Shown one piece after another: positions 53,054 through 61,498 of a stretch of DNA of 64,000 nucleotides. The stretch covers positions 62,001-126,000 of the forward strand of contig JBFMFX010000006.1 of assembly GCA_040752005.1 (NCBI GenBank). The letters run 5' to 3'. Position numbers and translations under genes: made by a program. Origin of the DNA: RBG-16-66-20 sp040752005 (GTDB taxonomy: Bacteria; Pseudomonadota; Gammaproteobacteria; Burkholderiales; SG8-39). Below the pieces are notes generated by a model. That model did not search any database and was not told where the DNA came from. It was given only the letters and a program-made list of their open reading frames with translations. Positions within the stretch are counted from its first letter, which is position 1. The number at the start of each line of letters is the position of its first letter.

Positions 53054-54376
53054 ATGAGTTACATGCCGTTCCTGCCCGACACATCTGCGACATCCGAGTC
53101 GAGCTTGGCCGAAGCCGTCGCGGCGCTCTTTCCGCTGAACGCCGGCGACGAAAGCTCGCGAGCGGAAGGGGAAGCTGTCAATCGCCGCAAGAAATTGTGG
53201 GAGGTCGGCGCCGGCTACCACTGCGCCATTGTCGGCACCTGCCTTTCGATCGCCGAGCTGCGCCGGCTCGCGCGTCGTGCGGGCATCAACGAATGGGACA
53301 GTGCCTCGGATTACGAGCTGCACCACTCCGCTGTGCAGCATGCGCGCGGCCGCAATGCGCTGTCCGCGCTGATCCAGAAAGCCCTCGAGCGCAAGTTCGC
53401 GCTCGCCGTGAAGCGCTTCGCGCAGGCGAGGACGGACGAGGAGATCCGCGTGCTGTGGCGCGAAGCGCTCGCGCGCGGCGAAGTGGCCGGTGCGCTATGG
53501 GCGATCATGACGCATCCCCTGGCCTCGGAGTGCACGCTCGCCGCGGCGGGCGAAGAGCTGCACATGCTACTGCACCAGGCGGGCGCTTCCAGATGCGCGG
53601 ACCTGCGCCGGCTCGCCGAGCTTGAGCGCGAAAACGAGCGTCTCCGGGAACAGTTGCAACGCCAGTCGGGCAAGAGCGCCGAGCAGCTCGCGCGCAAGGA
53701 CGCGCTGATCGCCGCCCTCGAGCGGCGCGCAGCCGACGCCGCTGCCGCGGCACTCCGGCTTCAGGAGGCGCAAAGACGGATCCGCGAGCTGGAAGACAAC
53801 GGCGCGCTCGCGCGGGCCGAGCGTGCGCTCGCTGCCGAGTCGCTGCGCGCGCAGCGGGCCGAAGAACGCGCTGCACGAATTGCCGAGATCGAGGCACGTT
53901 GCGCGCAACTCGAACGGGCGCTCGCCGAGGCCCGGCGCGAACGCGAAGCCGCGGAACGAGCCCTGCGGGGAATGCTGGCGCGTCTCTCACGTGACGGAGA
54001 GGGGGCAGCTCGCGCCGCCTGCGCCGCCGATCTTTCAGGACGCTGCGTGCTGTGCGTGGGCGGGCGCACCGGCCTGGTCGATCAGTATCGAATGCTCGTC
54101 GAGCAATGCCGCGGCCGTTTCCTGCACCACGATGGCGGGCTGGAAAACAATCTGCGGCGGCTCCAGGCGCTGCTCGCGAGCGCCGATGCGGTGGTCTGTG
54201 CGGCGGGCAACGTCAGTCACGCCGCGTATTACGCCGTCAAGCGCTTCTGCAAGCAGGACGGCAAGCCCTGCGTGCTGCTCAGGAACCCGAGCCTGTCCTC
54301 CTTCGTGAACGGCATTCTTGCACTGGCCGGTGACGGCTTCGATGCGGACAAAGGCGATACCGTTCTGATCGCATAG
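53054..54376 (+). CDS. DUF2325 protein with Cys/His N-terminal region and coiled coil
   Basis: Cytoplasmic protein of 440 aa. The N-terminal region has C57, C63, H56, H90, H91 and H96 in YHCAIVGTCL and ELHHSAVQH, a possible metal site. A long charged coiled coil spans about 195-325. The C-terminal DUF2325 domain (about 329-440) has LCVGGRTGLVDQYR, FLHHDGGLENNL and ADAVVCAAGNVSHAA. DUF2325 members are of unknown function. It stands alone between hemP and the heme receptor and probably belongs to the same transcript. Confidence 0.82.
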   Translation: MSYMPFLPDTSATSESSLAEAVAALFPLNAGDESSRAEGEAVNRRKKLWEVGAGYHCAIVGTCLSIAELRRLARRAGINEWDSASDYELHHSAVQHARGRNALSALIQKALERKFALAVKRFAQARTDEEIRVLWREALARGEVAGALWAIMTHPLASECTLAAAGEELHMLLHQAGASRCADLRRLAELERENERLREQLQRQSGKSAEQLARKDALIAALERRAADAAAAALRLQEAQRRIRELEDNGALARAERALAAESLRAQRAEERAARIAEIEARCAQLERALAEARREREAAERALRGMLARLSRDGEGAARAACAADLSGRCVLCVGGRTGLVDQYRMLVEQCRGRFLHHDGGLENNLRRLQALLASADAVVCAAGNVSHAAYYAVKRFCKQDGKPCVLLRNPSLSSFVNGILALAGDGFDADKGDTVLIA

Positions 54377-54429
54377 CGATGCTTTGACAAGAGGAGTTCG
54401 AACCGGACCAGAAAACGAAACCATTTCCC

Positions 54430-54473
54430 CAGCCAGCCCACAAGCCTGCCGGCTTGGCAGCCAGCCAGAGAAC
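54430..54473 (+). repeat. AGCCAGCCAG leader element, copy 3 (with hairpin)
   Basis: CAGCCAGCCC (54430-54439), a hairpin region AAGCC-TGCC-GGCTT (54442-54455), then AGCCAGCCAG (54459-54468) and AGAAC. It precedes the heme-type receptor by 38 nt. No Fur-type site or clear promoter lies beside it. Confidence 0.5.
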
Positions 54474-54506
54474 GACGACTGCTTGAACTTGCCCGGAGGC
54501 TTTTTC

Positions 54507-56792
54507 ATGGACGATGACAACGGCGGACAAAACCGAATCTCGCGGTGCGCGCCCCTGGCGCTCGCCAGCCTGCTTGCCGCGCCTTGCATCGCGCTCGCGC
54601 AGGCGACGGCCACTCCCGAGAAGCAGCTGGGCGCGGTCACGGTGACTGCGACGCGTACCGAGCGCCCGTTGCAGGACGCGCCGGCCACGGTGACGGTGAT
54701 TGACGCCGGGACGATCGAGCGCGAAATGATGAAGGACATCAGGGACATCATCCGCTACGAGCCCGGCGTGTCGGTAAGCAACAACCCCGGCCGCTTCGGC
54801 CCGAACAGCTTTAACATTCGCGGCATCGGCGGCAACCGCGTGCTCATTCAGGTGGATGGCATCCGCCTGCCGGACGCGTTCTCCTTTGGCTCGTTCAGCA
54901 GCGCGTCGCGCGACGCGATGGACATTGACGCCCTCAAGGCGGTCGAGATCCTGCGCGGGCCGGGCTCGAGCCTCTACGGCTCGGACGCGATTGGCGGAGT
55001 CGTGACCTACATCACCAAGGACCCGGCGGATTTCATGCGGCTCACCGGCGGGCCGGTGTTCGCGAGCCTCAAGGGCGGCTACGCCTCCGCCGACGGCAGC
55101 CGGCTCCTCACCGCCACGCTGGCCGCGGGGCGCGAAGATCTGCAGGGCTTGCTGCTGTACACCGGGCGCTCGGGCTCGGAGACGGACAACAGGGGCGATG
55201 TGGGCGGCACCGGAGCGGCACGCACCGAGCCGAATCCGCAGTCCACGCGAGACGGCAACCTGCTCGGCAAGCTCGTTTTTCGCGCGCATGCCGACAACCG
55301 CTTCAAGTTGACGCTCGAGCACCTCGACAGCAAGACCGCGACCGACGTGCTGACGCTCAACCCGAATACACCGCGCACCTCGGCGCTGCGCGGCGACGAC
55401 GACGCGCGGCGCGACCGTCTGAGCCTCGAGCACGAGCACCGCAATGCGAACGGCAGCCTGTTCCAGATCGCGCGCTGGCAGGTTTACTACCAAGACAGCC
55501 AGACGGCGCAGCGAACTTCCGAGACCCGCGCCAACACGACGGCGGCTTGCTCGGGAGTAACGACAGGCACCAACACCTGCCTTTTCGAGCGTTCCTTCGA
55601 CTTCCGTCAACGCGCCGCCGGGCTGAACGCGCAACTGGAGAAGCTCTTCCAGACCGGCCCCTGGTCCCACCGGCTCGTCTACGGCCTCGACTTGAGCCGC
55701 ACGCGCACTTCGGGGGCGCGCGACGGGCTGCGCATCAACGTGACCACCGGGGCCACGACGAAGACCATCGCGCCGGACAGCTTTCCCGTGCGCGATTTTC
55801 CCGTGAGCGACACGACGCTCGCCGGCCTGTTCGTCCAGGACGAGGCGCGGCTCGGCGACTGGAGCGCGATTCCGGGCCTGCGCTACGACTACTACAAGCT
55901 GGCGCCGCGGCCCGATACCCAGTTCACCAAGGACAACCCCGGCATCACGCCGGTCGAGAAGACGCACCAGGCGCTCTCGCCGAAGCTGGGCCTCCTTTAC
56001 CGCATCACGCCCCGATACACGCTGTTCGGCCAGTATGCGCACGGCTTCCGCGCGCCGCCCTACAACGACGTCAACATCGGCTTCACCAACCTCGCGTTCG
56101 GCTACACGGCGATCCCGAACCCCAACCTCAAGGCGGAGAAAAGCCGCGGCGTGGAGGCCGGACTGCGCGGCAACTTCGGCGCGAGCCGCTTCAGCGTGGC
56201 GGCGTTCTACAACCGCTACAAGGACTTTATCGCGTCGCTGCAGGCGCTCAATTGTCCCGGCGATCCGCGCTGCAGCACGGTGGTGCCGATCACGTTCCAG
56301 TCAATCAACCTCAACAACGTCCGGATCTACGGCTTCGAGGCGCGCGGCGAGCTCGCTTTTGGAAACGGCTTCGGGCTTCTCGGCGCGCTCGCCCATGCGG
56401 TCGGCGACGACACCGACCGGCACCAGCCGCTGAACAGCGTCGATCCGCTCAAGCTCGTCGCCGCAGTGCGCTACGATGCGCCGGGCGGCCGCTACGGGTT
56501 TCAGCTCGCCGGCACGTTCGTCGAGCGCAAGAAACGGATCGACGCCAGCGTCGCGCCGGCGCCGGTCGCAAGTCCGGGTTTCAGCGTGTTCGATCTGATC
56601 GGCTATTGGAACCTGTCGAAGCAGGCCGCGCTCAGCTTCGGTGTGTTCAACCTGACCGACCGCAAGTACTTCCTGTGGTCGGACCTTCAGGGCGTTGGCG
56701 GCGGCACGGCGCCGATGCCGACAGCGGCGAGCCTCGACCGCTTCAGCCAGCCCGGCCGCAACGCGCGGCTCACCTTCAAATACCAGTTCTGA
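54507..56792 (+). CDS. TonB-dependent heme/hemoglobin receptor
   Basis: Outer-membrane receptor of 761 aa. It has a signal sequence (about 15-33), TonB box GAVTVTATR, plug (about 40-165) with IRGIGGNRVLIQVDGIRLPDA and LRGPGSSLYGSDAIGGVVTY, then the barrel with a terminal Phe (LTFKYQF). The heme-receptor signature FRAPPYNDVNIGFTN ... NPNLKAEKS is present, which is the FRAP/NPNL type of heme uptake proteins. A GGAGG 7 nt before the ATG at 54507 decides the start. It should bring heme or hemoproteins into the periplasm. Confidence 0.88.
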   Translation: MDDDNGGQNRISRCAPLALASLLAAPCIALAQATATPEKQLGAVTVTATRTERPLQDAPATVTVIDAGTIEREMMKDIRDIIRYEPGVSVSNNPGRFGPNSFNIRGIGGNRVLIQVDGIRLPDAFSFGSFSSASRDAMDIDALKAVEILRGPGSSLYGSDAIGGVVTYITKDPADFMRLTGGPVFASLKGGYASADGSRLLTATLAAGREDLQGLLLYTGRSGSETDNRGDVGGTGAARTEPNPQSTRDGNLLGKLVFRAHADNRFKLTLEHLDSKTATDVLTLNPNTPRTSALRGDDDARRDRLSLEHEHRNANGSLFQIARWQVYYQDSQTAQRTSETRANTTAACSGVTTGTNTCLFERSFDFRQRAAGLNAQLEKLFQTGPWSHRLVYGLDLSRTRTSGARDGLRINVTTGATTKTIAPDSFPVRDFPVSDTTLAGLFVQDEARLGDWSAIPGLRYDYYKLAPRPDTQFTKDNPGITPVEKTHQALSPKLGLLYRITPRYTLFGQYAHGFRAPPYNDVNIGFTNLAFGYTAIPNPNLKAEKSRGVEAGLRGNFGASRFSVAAFYNRYKDFIASLQALNCPGDPRCSTVVPITFQSINLNNVRIYGFEARGELAFGNGFGLLGALAHAVGDDTDRHQPLNSVDPLKLVAAVRYDAPGGRYGFQLAGTFVERKKRIDASVAPAPVASPGFSVFDLIGYWNLSKQAALSFGVFNLTDRKYFLWSDLQGVGGGTAPMPTAASLDRFSQPGRNARLTFKYQF

Positions 56793-56811
56793 CCCTGACC
56801 GGAGACGGCCG

Positions 56812-58518
56812 ATGAGGCTCGCAATGAACGGCTTCCTGCGCGCAGCACTCATGCTCGGGCTCGCCGTGGTCGCGGCGAACGGATCTGTGCAAACCGTGCG
56901 CGCAGCGCCCGGCGCTGACCTCGGGTTCCTCGCCGTGGCCGCCGATCGCGGCTTCCAGGGCGATGAGGAGCTGCGCGACGCTTTCGATGCGTTCGCGGCC
57001 GGGCGCAACGCCGAGCTGGTTTTCGCGACCGACGCGCGCACCCGCGGCATGCTCGCCGCCGCACTCGCGAGGCTGGCGCAGCGCGGCGCGCGCCGCGCCG
57101 TCGTCCTGCCGATGTTCCTCTCGGCGAACGACCCGGCTCTCATGCTCGTCAAGGAGCACCTCGCGAACGCGAGCTTGCCGGTCTCGTTTGCCAGGACCTT
57201 CGGGGAGAGTTACCTCGCGGTCGAGGCGCTCGCCGATCGGCTGCGCACGATTCGCAGGCCGAACGGCGCGCGCTTGGTCGTCGTGGGCTACGGGGCGCGC
57301 GACGACGAGACGCGCCGGCTTCTCGAGCGCGACTGGCAGCGCCTGGCCGAGCAGGCGGCGGCGGGTTTCGGTTTCGCACGCGTGCACGCGCTCGTCTGGT
57401 ACGACAGCAGGGCGCCCGAACGCGAAGCGCGCCGCGCCGAAATCGGGCGCGCGCTTGCCGACGCGACGCAAGAACCGGGGCGAACGGTGGTGGTTCCGTT
57501 CCACCTCGGCTGGCGCGCGGATGGCATGATGTCCTTCGACGCCGAGCTGAAGCCGGTGGTCCCCGCGGGCGTAGACCTCGCGGCGCCAGGTCCGGGTCCC
57601 GAGGCCATGCTCGCGACGTGGATGGCGCGCGAGGCGAACTACCGTGCCGACATTGCGCCACGCGAACTCGGGGTGATCCTGCTCGCACACGGCGCCGATT
57701 ACCACTGGAACGAGACCATGCGCCAGGCCGCGCAGCCGCTGGAGGCACGCTACTTGGTGGAATACGTTTTCTCCATGGCGGACCAGCCGCTCATCGAGCG
57801 CGCCGTGCGCAGGCTCGAGCGGCGCGGCGCCCGTGCCGTGGTGATCGTGCGGGTGTTCGGACTCGCGTCGTCCTTCAAGGACGAGGTGGAGCGCATGATC
57901 GGCGCCGACGTCGAGGCAGGGGTTCCCTCCCTGCCCAGAGGGGACGACGGGCACAGCGACGGCCAGGAACACGGCCAGGGCAACGGCCACAGCCACGGCA
58001 GCGCCCCTTCGTCGCCGCCGGCGCGTATCCGCTCCTCCCTGCCCGTGGTGACCGTCGGCGGCGTGGAAGCGAGCCCGCTGTTTGCGGCCGCATTGCTAGA
58101 CCGCGCTCGCGCGCTCTCGCGCGACCCGCGAACCGAAACGGTGATCCTTACCGCCCATGGCGCGGGTGATGATTCGAGAAACGAGCACTGGCTGAAAATC
58201 CTGGACACCTTGGCCGCGCACATGAAGGCTGGCGGCGCGGCCTTCCGCGCCATCCGCTACGCGACGTGGCGCGAGGACTGGCCGGAGAAGCGCGGGCCGT
58301 GGGTGGCGAGGGTGAGGGAAATGGTGGACGAAGCCACCCGCGACGGCGGCCGCGCCATCGTGATCCCGGCGCGCACCAGCGGCCGCGGACCGGAGCGGGC
58401 GTTCCTTGACGGGTTGAAATTCGATCTGGGCGAGGGCTTTGCGCCTCATCCGCTGTTCGCGCAATGGGTCGAGGAGCAGATCCGGACGGGTGTGGCTCTG
58501 CTGGGATCTCGACCGTGA
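56812..58518 (+). CDS. Exported tandem CbiX/SirB chelatase-like protein with His-rich linker
   Basis: Protein of 568 aa with a signal peptide (about 1-32). Four CbiX-like half-domains appear to follow: about 35-150, 152-285, 286-375 and 440-560. The last two carry the family AHG motif (H293 in LLAHGADYHWNE, H449 in LTAHGAGDD), whereas the first two have lost it. A linker at about 377-400 is rich in His, Gly and Asp. Known CbiX/SirB chelatases insert Co or Fe into sirohydrochlorin in the cytoplasm. Export and location after a heme receptor suggest a periplasmic metal or tetrapyrrole function. No permease or heme oxygenase is seen next to it. Confidence 0.75.
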   Translation: MRLAMNGFLRAALMLGLAVVAANGSVQTVRAAPGADLGFLAVAADRGFQGDEELRDAFDAFAAGRNAELVFATDARTRGMLAAALARLAQRGARRAVVLPMFLSANDPALMLVKEHLANASLPVSFARTFGESYLAVEALADRLRTIRRPNGARLVVVGYGARDDETRRLLERDWQRLAEQAAAGFGFARVHALVWYDSRAPEREARRAEIGRALADATQEPGRTVVVPFHLGWRADGMMSFDAELKPVVPAGVDLAAPGPGPEAMLATWMAREANYRADIAPRELGVILLAHGADYHWNETMRQAAQPLEARYLVEYVFSMADQPLIERAVRRLERRGARAVVIVRVFGLASSFKDEVERMIGADVEAGVPSLPRGDDGHSDGQEHGQGNGHSHGSAPSSPPARIRSSLPVVTVGGVEASPLFAAALLDRARALSRDPRTETVILTAHGAGDDSRNEHWLKILDTLAAHMKAGGAAFRAIRYATWREDWPEKRGPWVARVREMVDEATRDGGRAIVIPARTSGRGPERAFLDGLKFDLGEGFAPHPLFAQWVEEQIRTGVALLGSRP

Positions 58519-58533
58519 TCGCCGCATCAACTC

Positions 58534-58543
58534 GAGCCAGCCC
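58534..58543 (+). repeat. GAGCCAGCCC, partial copy of the leader element
   Basis: A single half-copy lies after the chelatase-like gene and 25 nt before a good ribosome-binding site (AAAAGGAG) at about 58555-58562. It is too short to be sure that it belongs to the same family as the three full copies. Confidence 0.25.
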
Positions 58544-58589
58544 TCATGCGACGGAAAAGGAGAAACCATGCAGGGACGATGCGCACGAC

Positions 58590-58763
58590 ATGGCGCGCGG
58601 CGCGATCTCGGAGATCGTGTCTGACAGCCACTGCCGCGTGCTCCGCGTGAACGTCGGCGCGCTCACGGTGCGCTTCGAGGCCTCCGCGCCGCGTGATCTG
58701 CGCGACACCCTCTCCGCGGCGATGATGCCGTCCGCTGGCAAGACGCCTCATCCGCCGGCCTGA
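58590..58763 (+). CDS. Possible small protein after the chelatase-like gene
   Basis: 57 codons from ATG 58590 with protein-like composition: SEIVSDSHCRVLRVNVGALTVRFEAS then LRDTLSAAM. The best Shine-Dalgarno nearby (AAAAGGAG) serves an ATG at 58568 in a different frame, which stops after 18 codons. The frame of the 57-codon ORF runs open upstream from 58464. A +1 or -1 shift between 58568 and 58590 could join the ribosome-binding site to this frame, so it may be a frameshifted gene. No family is recognised. Confidence 0.35.
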   Translation: MARGAISEIVSDSHCRVLRVNVGALTVRFEASAPRDLRDTLSAAMMPSAGKTPHPPA

Positions 58764-59005
58764 ATCCGCGCAGATGGAGCGCACCTCCGGGGTGTACCGC
58801 GCCCAAAGCGAGGACAATTCGGCGAACAAGGTGGCAATCTGATCAGGGATTTGCCTGCACCTGGATATGTGCCGAGGCCGCCCTCGGGCGCTCTGCATGT
58901 GGCTCGGCGCACCTCGGTGCGCAATCCGCCATACCGGAGGCAAACCTCCGCTTGCGCTTCTCCTCACCGGCCCGATGCTTCGCATGCGCAGTCGGGCCAT
59001 CATGT
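58764..59005. other. Intergenic region without recognisable gene
   Basis: 242 bp between the small ORF and the convergent YbaK gene. It holds a GCGCACC-TC-GGTGCGC hairpin around 58908-58923 and a GCATGC palindrome, but no ORF with protein-like composition, tRNA or promoter that I can support. The hairpin may end transcripts from the iron island. Confidence 0.5.
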
Positions 59006-59503
59006 CTAGCCGGATGCCCGGTTCTCGGGCGACTCGCCGAACCGCCCGTGGCGGCAATCGGCGAGCAGCGCCGCGAAATCGCGCGTCTTCAGGTGGACCA
59101 GGTGCTCGTGGTCGCCGGCCTCGAAGTACAGGTCGGGGTGCTCGAGCACGCTGTCCTCGATGACGGTCTCGACTCCGTAGGCCGGGCCGAGCGCGGGAAT
59201 CGCCCCGGGTTCGCAATCGCCGAACAGGGCGCTCGCCTCCTCCTCGCTGGCGACGTGGACCGGACGGCCGACGGCGATCGCCAGCTCGGGAACCCGGACG
59301 CGCTGCGTCGCGGGCAGCACCGCGACCACATAGCGATCGTGCTCGAGGTCGTCTTCGAACAGCACCGCCTTTGCCAGCCGTTCGGCCTCGATGTGCGCAG
59401 TCTCGGCCGCGCGCAGGCTGGTCGCGCTGCGCTTGTGGGCGATCACTTCGTAGGGAACGCCCCGCCCTTCGAGATACATCCGCACGGTGTGAGCGATGGA
59501 CAT
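59006..59503 (-). CDS. YbaK/ProX-type aminoacyl-tRNA deacylase
   Basis: YbaK/EbsC fold protein of 165 aa that deacylates mischarged tRNA in trans. It has VPYEVIAHKRSATSLRAAE with the conserved Lys, KAVLFEDDLEHDRYVVAVLPA, PGAIPALGPAYGV and the C-terminal acidic region. A strong AAGGAGG 6 nt before the ATG at 59503 sets the start. A longer open frame to 59701 is not supported. It faces the end of the iron island and is divergent from the DUF4197 gene. Confidence 0.9.
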   Translation of the reverse strand: MSIAHTVRMYLEGRGVPYEVIAHKRSATSLRAAETAHIEAERLAKAVLFEDDLEHDRYVVAVLPATQRVRVPELAIAVGRPVHVASEEEASALFGDCEPGAIPALGPAYGVETVIEDSVLEHPDLYFEAGDHEHLVHLKTRDFAALLADCRHGRFGESPENRASG

Positions 59504-59612
59504 GGCGGCCTCCTTGCAGGTGTCATGAACATGCGACGCGTCTGGAGCCCCGGAGTTCCGCTGCGCCGAAGGCTCGGATAAGCTTGGACCGGCACTTGCA
59601 CCCGAGAAGCCG

Positions 59613-60302
59613 ATGCGTATGAGAATTCTTGCCTTTGCCGCTGCCGCGGCGCTCGCTGGCGCCGCGCTCGCGGCGCAGGCGAGCCTGGACTCGATCAGCA
59701 ATCAGGACGCGGTCGCGGGCCTCAAGGCCGCGCTCGAAAAAGGCTCGGTGGCGGCGGTCGGACTGCTCGGGCGCACCGACGGCTTCTTCGGCAACGACAA
59801 GGTAAGGATTCCGCTCCCGGATTCCCTGCGGCGCTACGAGAAGCTGATGCGCAACCTCGGCATGGGCGGGTACGCCGACGAGCTGATCCTCACGATGAAC
59901 CGGGCCGCCGAGGCGGCGGTGCCGGAAGCGCGGGCACTTTTCGTTGACGCCGTGAAAAGGATGACCGTGCAGGACGCCAAGGGAATTCTCACCGGCGGCG
60001 ACACCGCGGGCACCGAGTACTTCAGGCGCACCACGTCAGAGCCGCTGCGCCAGCGCTTTCTTCCGATCGTGCAGGCGGCGACGAAGAAGGTGAAGCTCGC
60101 CGAGGTCTACAACCGCTACGCCGAGAAGGGCGCGCAGTTCGGCCTCATCGCGAGGGAGCACGCCAACCTCGACGACTACGTCACGCAGAAGGCGCTGCAA
60201 GGCCTCTTCTACATGGTGGCCGAGGAGGAAAGGAAGATCCGCCAGGACCCGGTGAAGGCGGGCAGCGACATCATCCGCCGAGTCTTCGGCGCGCTGCGCT
60301 AG
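59613..60302 (+). CDS. DUF4197 family exported protein
   Basis: Protein of 229 aa with a cleavable signal peptide (about 1-21, ending AAQA). The mature part is helical with ISNQDAVAGLKAALEKG, RIPLPDSLRRYEKLMR and the C-terminal DYVTQKALQGLFYMVAEEERKIRQDP, a DUF4197 hallmark. Periplasmic, of unknown function. Two nearby starts (59613, 59619) are possible. It is convergent with the esterase gene (46 bp between). Confidence 0.85.
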   Translation: MRMRILAFAAAAALAGAALAAQASLDSISNQDAVAGLKAALEKGSVAAVGLLGRTDGFFGNDKVRIPLPDSLRRYEKLMRNLGMGGYADELILTMNRAAEAAVPEARALFVDAVKRMTVQDAKGILTGGDTAGTEYFRRTTSEPLRQRFLPIVQAATKKVKLAEVYNRYAEKGAQFGLIAREHANLDDYVTQKALQGLFYMVAEEERKIRQDPVKAGSDIIRRVFGALR

Positions 60303-60348
60303 GCAGGAACCGGGTGAGGCGCGGGCTGCCCCCGTCTTCTCGGAGCGG

Positions 60349-61461
60349 CTATCGGAGCGCCTGGCAGAGGAACGGCAGGCTCACGTCCATCCGGTAGTCG
60401 ATGTCGGAGTGGTCGTCGTCGAACTCCTCGTAGCGGTGCCGGATGCCGGCCTCGCTGAGGCGCTGTGAAAGGATCCTCATGCCGTAGTGGATGCGGTACT
60501 GGTCGCGCCAGCCGCAGTCGAGGTAGATGCCGCGCAGCGAGCGCAGGTTCTCGCGGTACCGGGAGACGAGATGGATCGGGTCGTGCCGGCGCCAGTTGCG
60601 CCAGCGCGCGGGCAGCACCTCGCCGGTTTCCAGGTTGAACGGCACGCGAAAGCGAAGCGGCGCGCGGGGGTCCGGGTCGTAGGTCGCCGCCATCGCAAGG
60701 TTCATGAGGCAGTGGCCCTCGGCGCTGGAGAGCTTTTCCTTTTTCCACACGTGCGCGAGAAAGCGCCGGATGCGCCCGTCATCCAGCCCTTCGGCGAGCC
60801 CGCGCCGGCTCGCCTCGGCGCGCGCATCGTAGGGTCCGGCCCTGCGCTTCGGGCGCCGGTGCCTGGCCAGCTCGTCGAGCGTGTTCGGCCAGTCGCACCC
60901 ATAGACGAACTCGAAGTACGCGTCGCCCGAATGGTTGGCGATCGCGCCCCAGGTGTGCGGATATTTCATGCCGTGCAGCATCGCGCCGTAGCCGCCGGAG
61001 GACTTGCCGAAGCAGCCGCGGTGCTCGCGAGAGGCGAGCGTGCGGAACTCGCGGTCCACGAACGGCACGATCTCGCGCACGAGATAGTCGGCGTAGTCGC
61101 CGATCGCGGGCGAATTCACGTACTGGTTGCCGCCGAGCGCGGTGAAGCAGTCGGGAAAGACGAGGATCGCGGGCGCCATCCTGCCCTCGTGCACGAGCCG
61201 CGCGGCGCGCTCCGGCACGTTGTCGCCGAACGGCTTCCAGTTGGTGTGCGCAAGCCCCGAGCCGGTGAAGCCGGCGAGGTCGTAGAGCACCGGGAAGCGC
61301 CGCCCGAGGCCGCGGCTGCGGCCCTCGTCGTACTGCGGGGGCAGCCACACGGCGAGCTTTCGCACGTGCGGATCGCCGAGCGGATTGCCCTTGAGAACGC
61401 GCGAGACATGCTCCAGCACAACGAGCGTGCCGGCCGGACCTCCGGGGCGTTTCAGGGCCAT
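60349..61461 (-). CDS. Putative esterase, alpha/beta hydrolase (esterase D-like)
   Basis: Cytoplasmic esterase of 370 aa of the PF00756 type. The nucleophile is in GKSSGGYGAML (about residues 170-180), FPDCFTALGGNQYVNS precedes it, and the C-terminal histidine is in EFDDDHSDIDYRM. The N-terminus (PGGPAGTLVVLEHVSRVLKGN) contains a short beta segment. It does not closely match S-formylglutathione hydrolase, and its ester substrate is unknown. It lies 37 nt downstream of polA, same strand, so could be co-transcribed. Confidence 0.82.
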   Translation of the reverse strand: MALKRPGGPAGTLVVLEHVSRVLKGNPLGDPHVRKLAVWLPPQYDEGRSRGLGRRFPVLYDLAGFTGSGLAHTNWKPFGDNVPERAARLVHEGRMAPAILVFPDCFTALGGNQYVNSPAIGDYADYLVREIVPFVDREFRTLASREHRGCFGKSSGGYGAMLHGMKYPHTWGAIANHSGDAYFEFVYGCDWPNTLDELARHRRPKRRAGPYDARAEASRRGLAEGLDDGRIRRFLAHVWKKEKLSSAEGHCLMNLAMAATYDPDPRAPLRFRVPFNLETGEVLPARWRNWRRHDPIHLVSRYRENLRSLRGIYLDCGWRDQYRIHYGMRILSQRLSEAGIRHRYEEFDDDHSDIDYRMDVSLPFLCQALR

Positions 61462-61498
61462 GCGTTCTTCCTCCGCAATCGCGGGTTCAGTGCCGCGA

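Noticed and set aside
54379..54506. Cobalamin riboswitch before the receptor that precedes a CbiX-like gene
   Set aside because: No B12 box or other conserved core elements are visible. The GCCAGCC repeats there do not match it, and the receptor has heme-type motifs.
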